Assembly (NCBI GenBank): GCA_905183005.1
Contig: CAJJDO010000083.1
Coordinates: 256,748-320,747, forward strand
Length of the DNA: 64,000 bases
Direction: 5' to 3'
Origin: Paramecium pentaurelia
Lineage: Eukaryota; Ciliophora; Oligohymenophorea; Peniculida; Parameciidae
In this document: positions 61,642 to 64,000 of the stretch, piece by piece
How positions within the stretch are numbered: the stretch's first letter is position 1
Layout: every line of letters begins with the position of its first letter
Position numbers and translations under genes: made by a program
Notes under the pieces: model-generated
Told to the model about the DNA's origin: nothing
What the model saw: only the letters and a program-made list of their open reading frames with translations
Databases searched by the model: none

Positions 61642-63698
61642 ATGACATTTAAATAGAATGAAAAATTAGATTAATTATTTAAATAATAAAATATGTAATA
61701 AATTTAGGAAGAGTTCGCCAACTTAAAGTTAGATTCAAATATAACTGGCTTTATTCATTGTGATGATTTTGATAAACACTTTTCAAATAAATAACATTAT
61801 GAAAATCCAAAGCGAACTTAATCCATAGATAAAACCATTTAAAATTATTTAGCATAACATGATGTAAAGAAGTAAGTAGAATAAATGTCATAGTTTAATT
61901 AATGGTATTTAAATTTGTTTATGATTTAAGTGAGATCGAATATTTAAGATTAGTTTATGATTAAGATTATATAGATTTTGTAGAAGGATTATTTGAAGAT
62001 ATAGGTGATCAAAAGAATACAAAAGAGGTTGTACATTTAAGTGATACTTATCTATGCAAAACATCAGCTTTTACTGCTAGAAAATGTGTATAAGCTGTAT
62101 TAGAAGGAGTTGATAAAATATTAACAAAGGAATGGAGGAATGCATTTTGCAGTGTTAGACCTCCTGGTCATCATAGTGGACATAAATCTAAACCAACAGG
62201 TTTTTGTATTTATAATAATGTTGCTATTGCTGCAAAATATGCAAGATAAAAACATTAAGTCAATAAAATTGTAATATTTGATTGGGATGTTCATCATTGT
62301 GATGGAACAGAATCTGTATTTTATGAAGATCCAAATACTTTAGTCATTTCTATTCATAGATATGATCAAGGTAACTTTTACCCTAGAAGTGGAGATCCTG
62401 AAAAAATAGGAGGAAAAAATGCAGAATTTAAAAATGTTAACGTTGGATGGAATGTAACTGATGATGGACCTGCTCCAGGTTATGATGACTATGTCTATGC
62501 ATTTGATAGATTATTAGGTCCAATAATCAAAGAATTTTCACCAGATTTCATTATTATAAGTGCTGGTTATGATTCAGCTAAAGGAGATCCTCTTGGTTGT
62601 ATTGATAATACTCCATAAGGATATTAATATATTACTGAAAAGTTATCCTAAATTTGTCCTAGAGTCTTGGCTGTTTTGGAAGGAGGTTATAATTTAGATG
62701 TCACTGCAAATTGTGCATTAGCAACTCTTAAATAATTAATGGGAATACCTTAAGAGTTTCCAGCCAATATTGAACCTTGTAAATGTGGAATTAGTGCAGT
62801 AACAACTACTGTGGATAAACATAAGGAATTTTGGACTTGTCTTACTTCAAATGATTTGATTGAATATTAAAAAAGATTTATCGGATAAGCAGCTGATGTT
62901 ATTACAGGAGGACATTTATAATCATTTTAAATTAAAGATGATCTAATTATTAAGACTACAAAAAAAGGGGAATTCTAATTCTATTCAACACTAAATGATA
63001 AAACTAATCCATTCTATGAAGAAAATCAAAGACTTATCAAATTTATGCCTAAATTGATTTCTCTTGATGAAAAGGCTTGTTCTATTACTATGGTATTAAT
63101 ATATCATTATTATATTATAGGAAAATTTATCATATGGATTAGAAAATGGATCTATTATAGATTTAAAAATAGGTTATAAAACATATAATCCAAATGGTCC
63201 AGCAATAAAAAGAGAAAAAGAACTTAAAAAAGCTGCTCAATGTGATTAGAAATATATGGGTTTTAGAGTTGCTGGAATTAAAATTAGAGATTAGATTGGA
63301 GCATTAACTGTTAATAAGAATGGATCAGATGCTTATAAATGGATAAGAAATGATAAATAAATGAGAGAAATTATTGAATAGGTTTTCTAATCAAATCTAG
63401 TTGAAGAACCTAATAAAGAGGCACTCCAAGGATGTATTAAATTTATCTAAGAATTAATTGAAGTACTTTAAACTAGTAAGAGGTAAAATATAATATTTAA
63501 TTTAGAATATTTCGAAATACTTCTATTCTTATTATAGTAGATAACATGGCCAAAAAGTATAGAATCAAATGGATTGATTTTAATTATGTTATGAAATTAT
63601 CAGATGATTGTGAAAATCCATAAGCATAAGTAGATGATAATATAATAGGAGGACTTAAATATTTGACATCTATGTTAAGATAGATAGATTCAAAATGA
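61642..63698 (+). CDS. histone deacetylase fused to inositol polyphosphate kinase (659 aa)
   Basis: Four exons; introns 61905-61930, 63093-63120 and 63483-63505 give exactly 660 codons. Residues 35-365 are a class II-type deacetylase: N-terminal YENPKR, then RPPGHH (His168/169), DWDVHHCDGT with zinc ligands Asp207 and His209, Asp302 in SAGYDSAKGDPLG, and the catalytic Tyr341 in EGGYN. Residues 414-659 are an inositol polyphosphate kinase: GGH, KKGEFQFY, FMPKL, ENL, then IIDLKIG (Asp489, Lys491), GFRVAGIK, TSILIIV for the SSLL motif and WIDF (Asp620) for metal binding. The kinase Pro of PxxxDxKxG is replaced by Gly. Long exon 2 runs from the deacetylase into the kinase, so the fusion is not a splice guess. 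Nuclear chromatin action is inferred. Confidence 0.9.
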
Positions 63699-63889
63699 TT
63701 CCATTAAAATATTATTAAAAAAGAAAGTTATTAAAACAAGCTTTCTTAAATTATTAATATTTATCATAGATAATATATTAATTTCTCGAGATTTTCTCTT
63801 TATTATCCTATTATAATAAGATATAATGTTTAATTAAGAATATTAATTGAATGGATAATATTTTAAAAATAATTTAATGATCAACTTTA

Positions 63890-64000
63890 ATGATTACTTT
63901 AATTAATTTCAATCCTGCAGATAGAAATTGTTTTATTGATAGCCCTAGGTCAATTCAAGTTATTAGACAAAGAGGTATTGCTTAAAATGAATTATTTTGC
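63890..64000 (+). CDS. 5' end of an unidentified gene (partial at window edge)
   Basis: The frame starts at ATG 63890 (MITLINFNPADRNCFIDSPRS as its first residues) and stays open to the window end. The phrase IDSPRSIQVIRQRGI resembles the N-terminal repeat of a large ciliate coiled-coil family (IDSPRSLxAxxxxGI), which is typical there but of unknown function. Only 37 codons are visible. Confidence 0.55.

Noticed and set aside
1..64000. Telomere repeats, CRISPR arrays, transposons, tRNA and rRNA genes
   Set aside because: Looked for on both strands; no C4A2/C3A3-type telomere repeats, spaced repeats, transposase motifs or tRNA T-loop consensus were seen. Small or divergent tRNAs could be missed by eye.

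Overview
This window looks like macronuclear DNA of a ciliate, most probably Paramecium. It is very AT-rich. Long frames open only when TAA and TAG are read as glutamine, with TGA as the sole stop, and genes sit tens to a few hundred bases apart on both strands. They are interrupted by introns of about 22-32 nt, mostly GTA...TAG. Splicing these restores frame across recognisable domains in almost every case. Standard-code reading frames are nearly all misleading here, so gene models were built by hand with TGA as the only stop and checked for phase consistency at each splice. All coordinates run from the first ATG base to the TGA, introns included. No telomere repeat, tRNA, rRNA, CRISPR array or insertion sequence was recognised.

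Layout. 0.9-15 kb (+): a pseudokinase, a 1194-aa coiled-coil protein, a 2192-aa four-domain voltage-gated cation channel, and a two-helix protein with a mitochondrial-type N-terminus. 15.5-19 kb (-): a type I membrane protein and a Tectonic-like transition-zone protein. 19.6-27 kb (+): a zinc-binding coiled-coil protein, a three-repeat Myb, a membrane ORF, a cytochrome-b5 front-end desaturase, a secreted protein and a Rab GTPase. 27-34 kb: an EF-hand coiled-coil gene and a small membrane protein. These two are disrupted by a perfect 1117-bp duplication joined through one N, probably an assembly artefact. Then follow a coiled-coil protein, a Cys-rich secreted protein (-) and Beclin-1/Atg6. 35-44 kb: an unknown protein (+), then on the - strand a fatty-acid-amide-hydrolase-type amidase, a coiled-coil protein, a multi-pass protein and an unknown soluble protein, then a compact BRCA1/BARD1-like RING-BRCT protein (+). 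44-54 kb: a degenerate membrane-pyrophosphatase-like protein, small proteins, a phospholipase-B-like pseudogene (-), a degenerate hybrid histidine-kinase-like protein and an NDUFB7-like complex I subunit. 54-64 kb: SF-assemblin (-), CCDC40, the ribosome-biogenesis protein Utp7/WDR46, a ubiquitin E2, a histone deacetylase fused to an inositol polyphosphate kinase, and the start of one more gene at the right edge.

The most notable object is the 659-aa histone deacetylase-inositol polyphosphate kinase fusion at 61.6-63.7 kb. Both halves keep most of their catalytic residues. Because class I deacetylase complexes use inositol tetrakisphosphate as a structural activator, one polypeptide carrying both activities suggests a self-supplied or locally regulated deacetylase. 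Three other loci keep a fold but appear to have lost catalytic residues (pseudokinase, pyrophosphatase-like, histidine-kinase-like), consistent with paralogue decay or repurposing. Several products are ciliary or basal-body components (Tectonic, CCDC40, SF-assemblin), as expected for a ciliate. There is no operon-like functional clustering.
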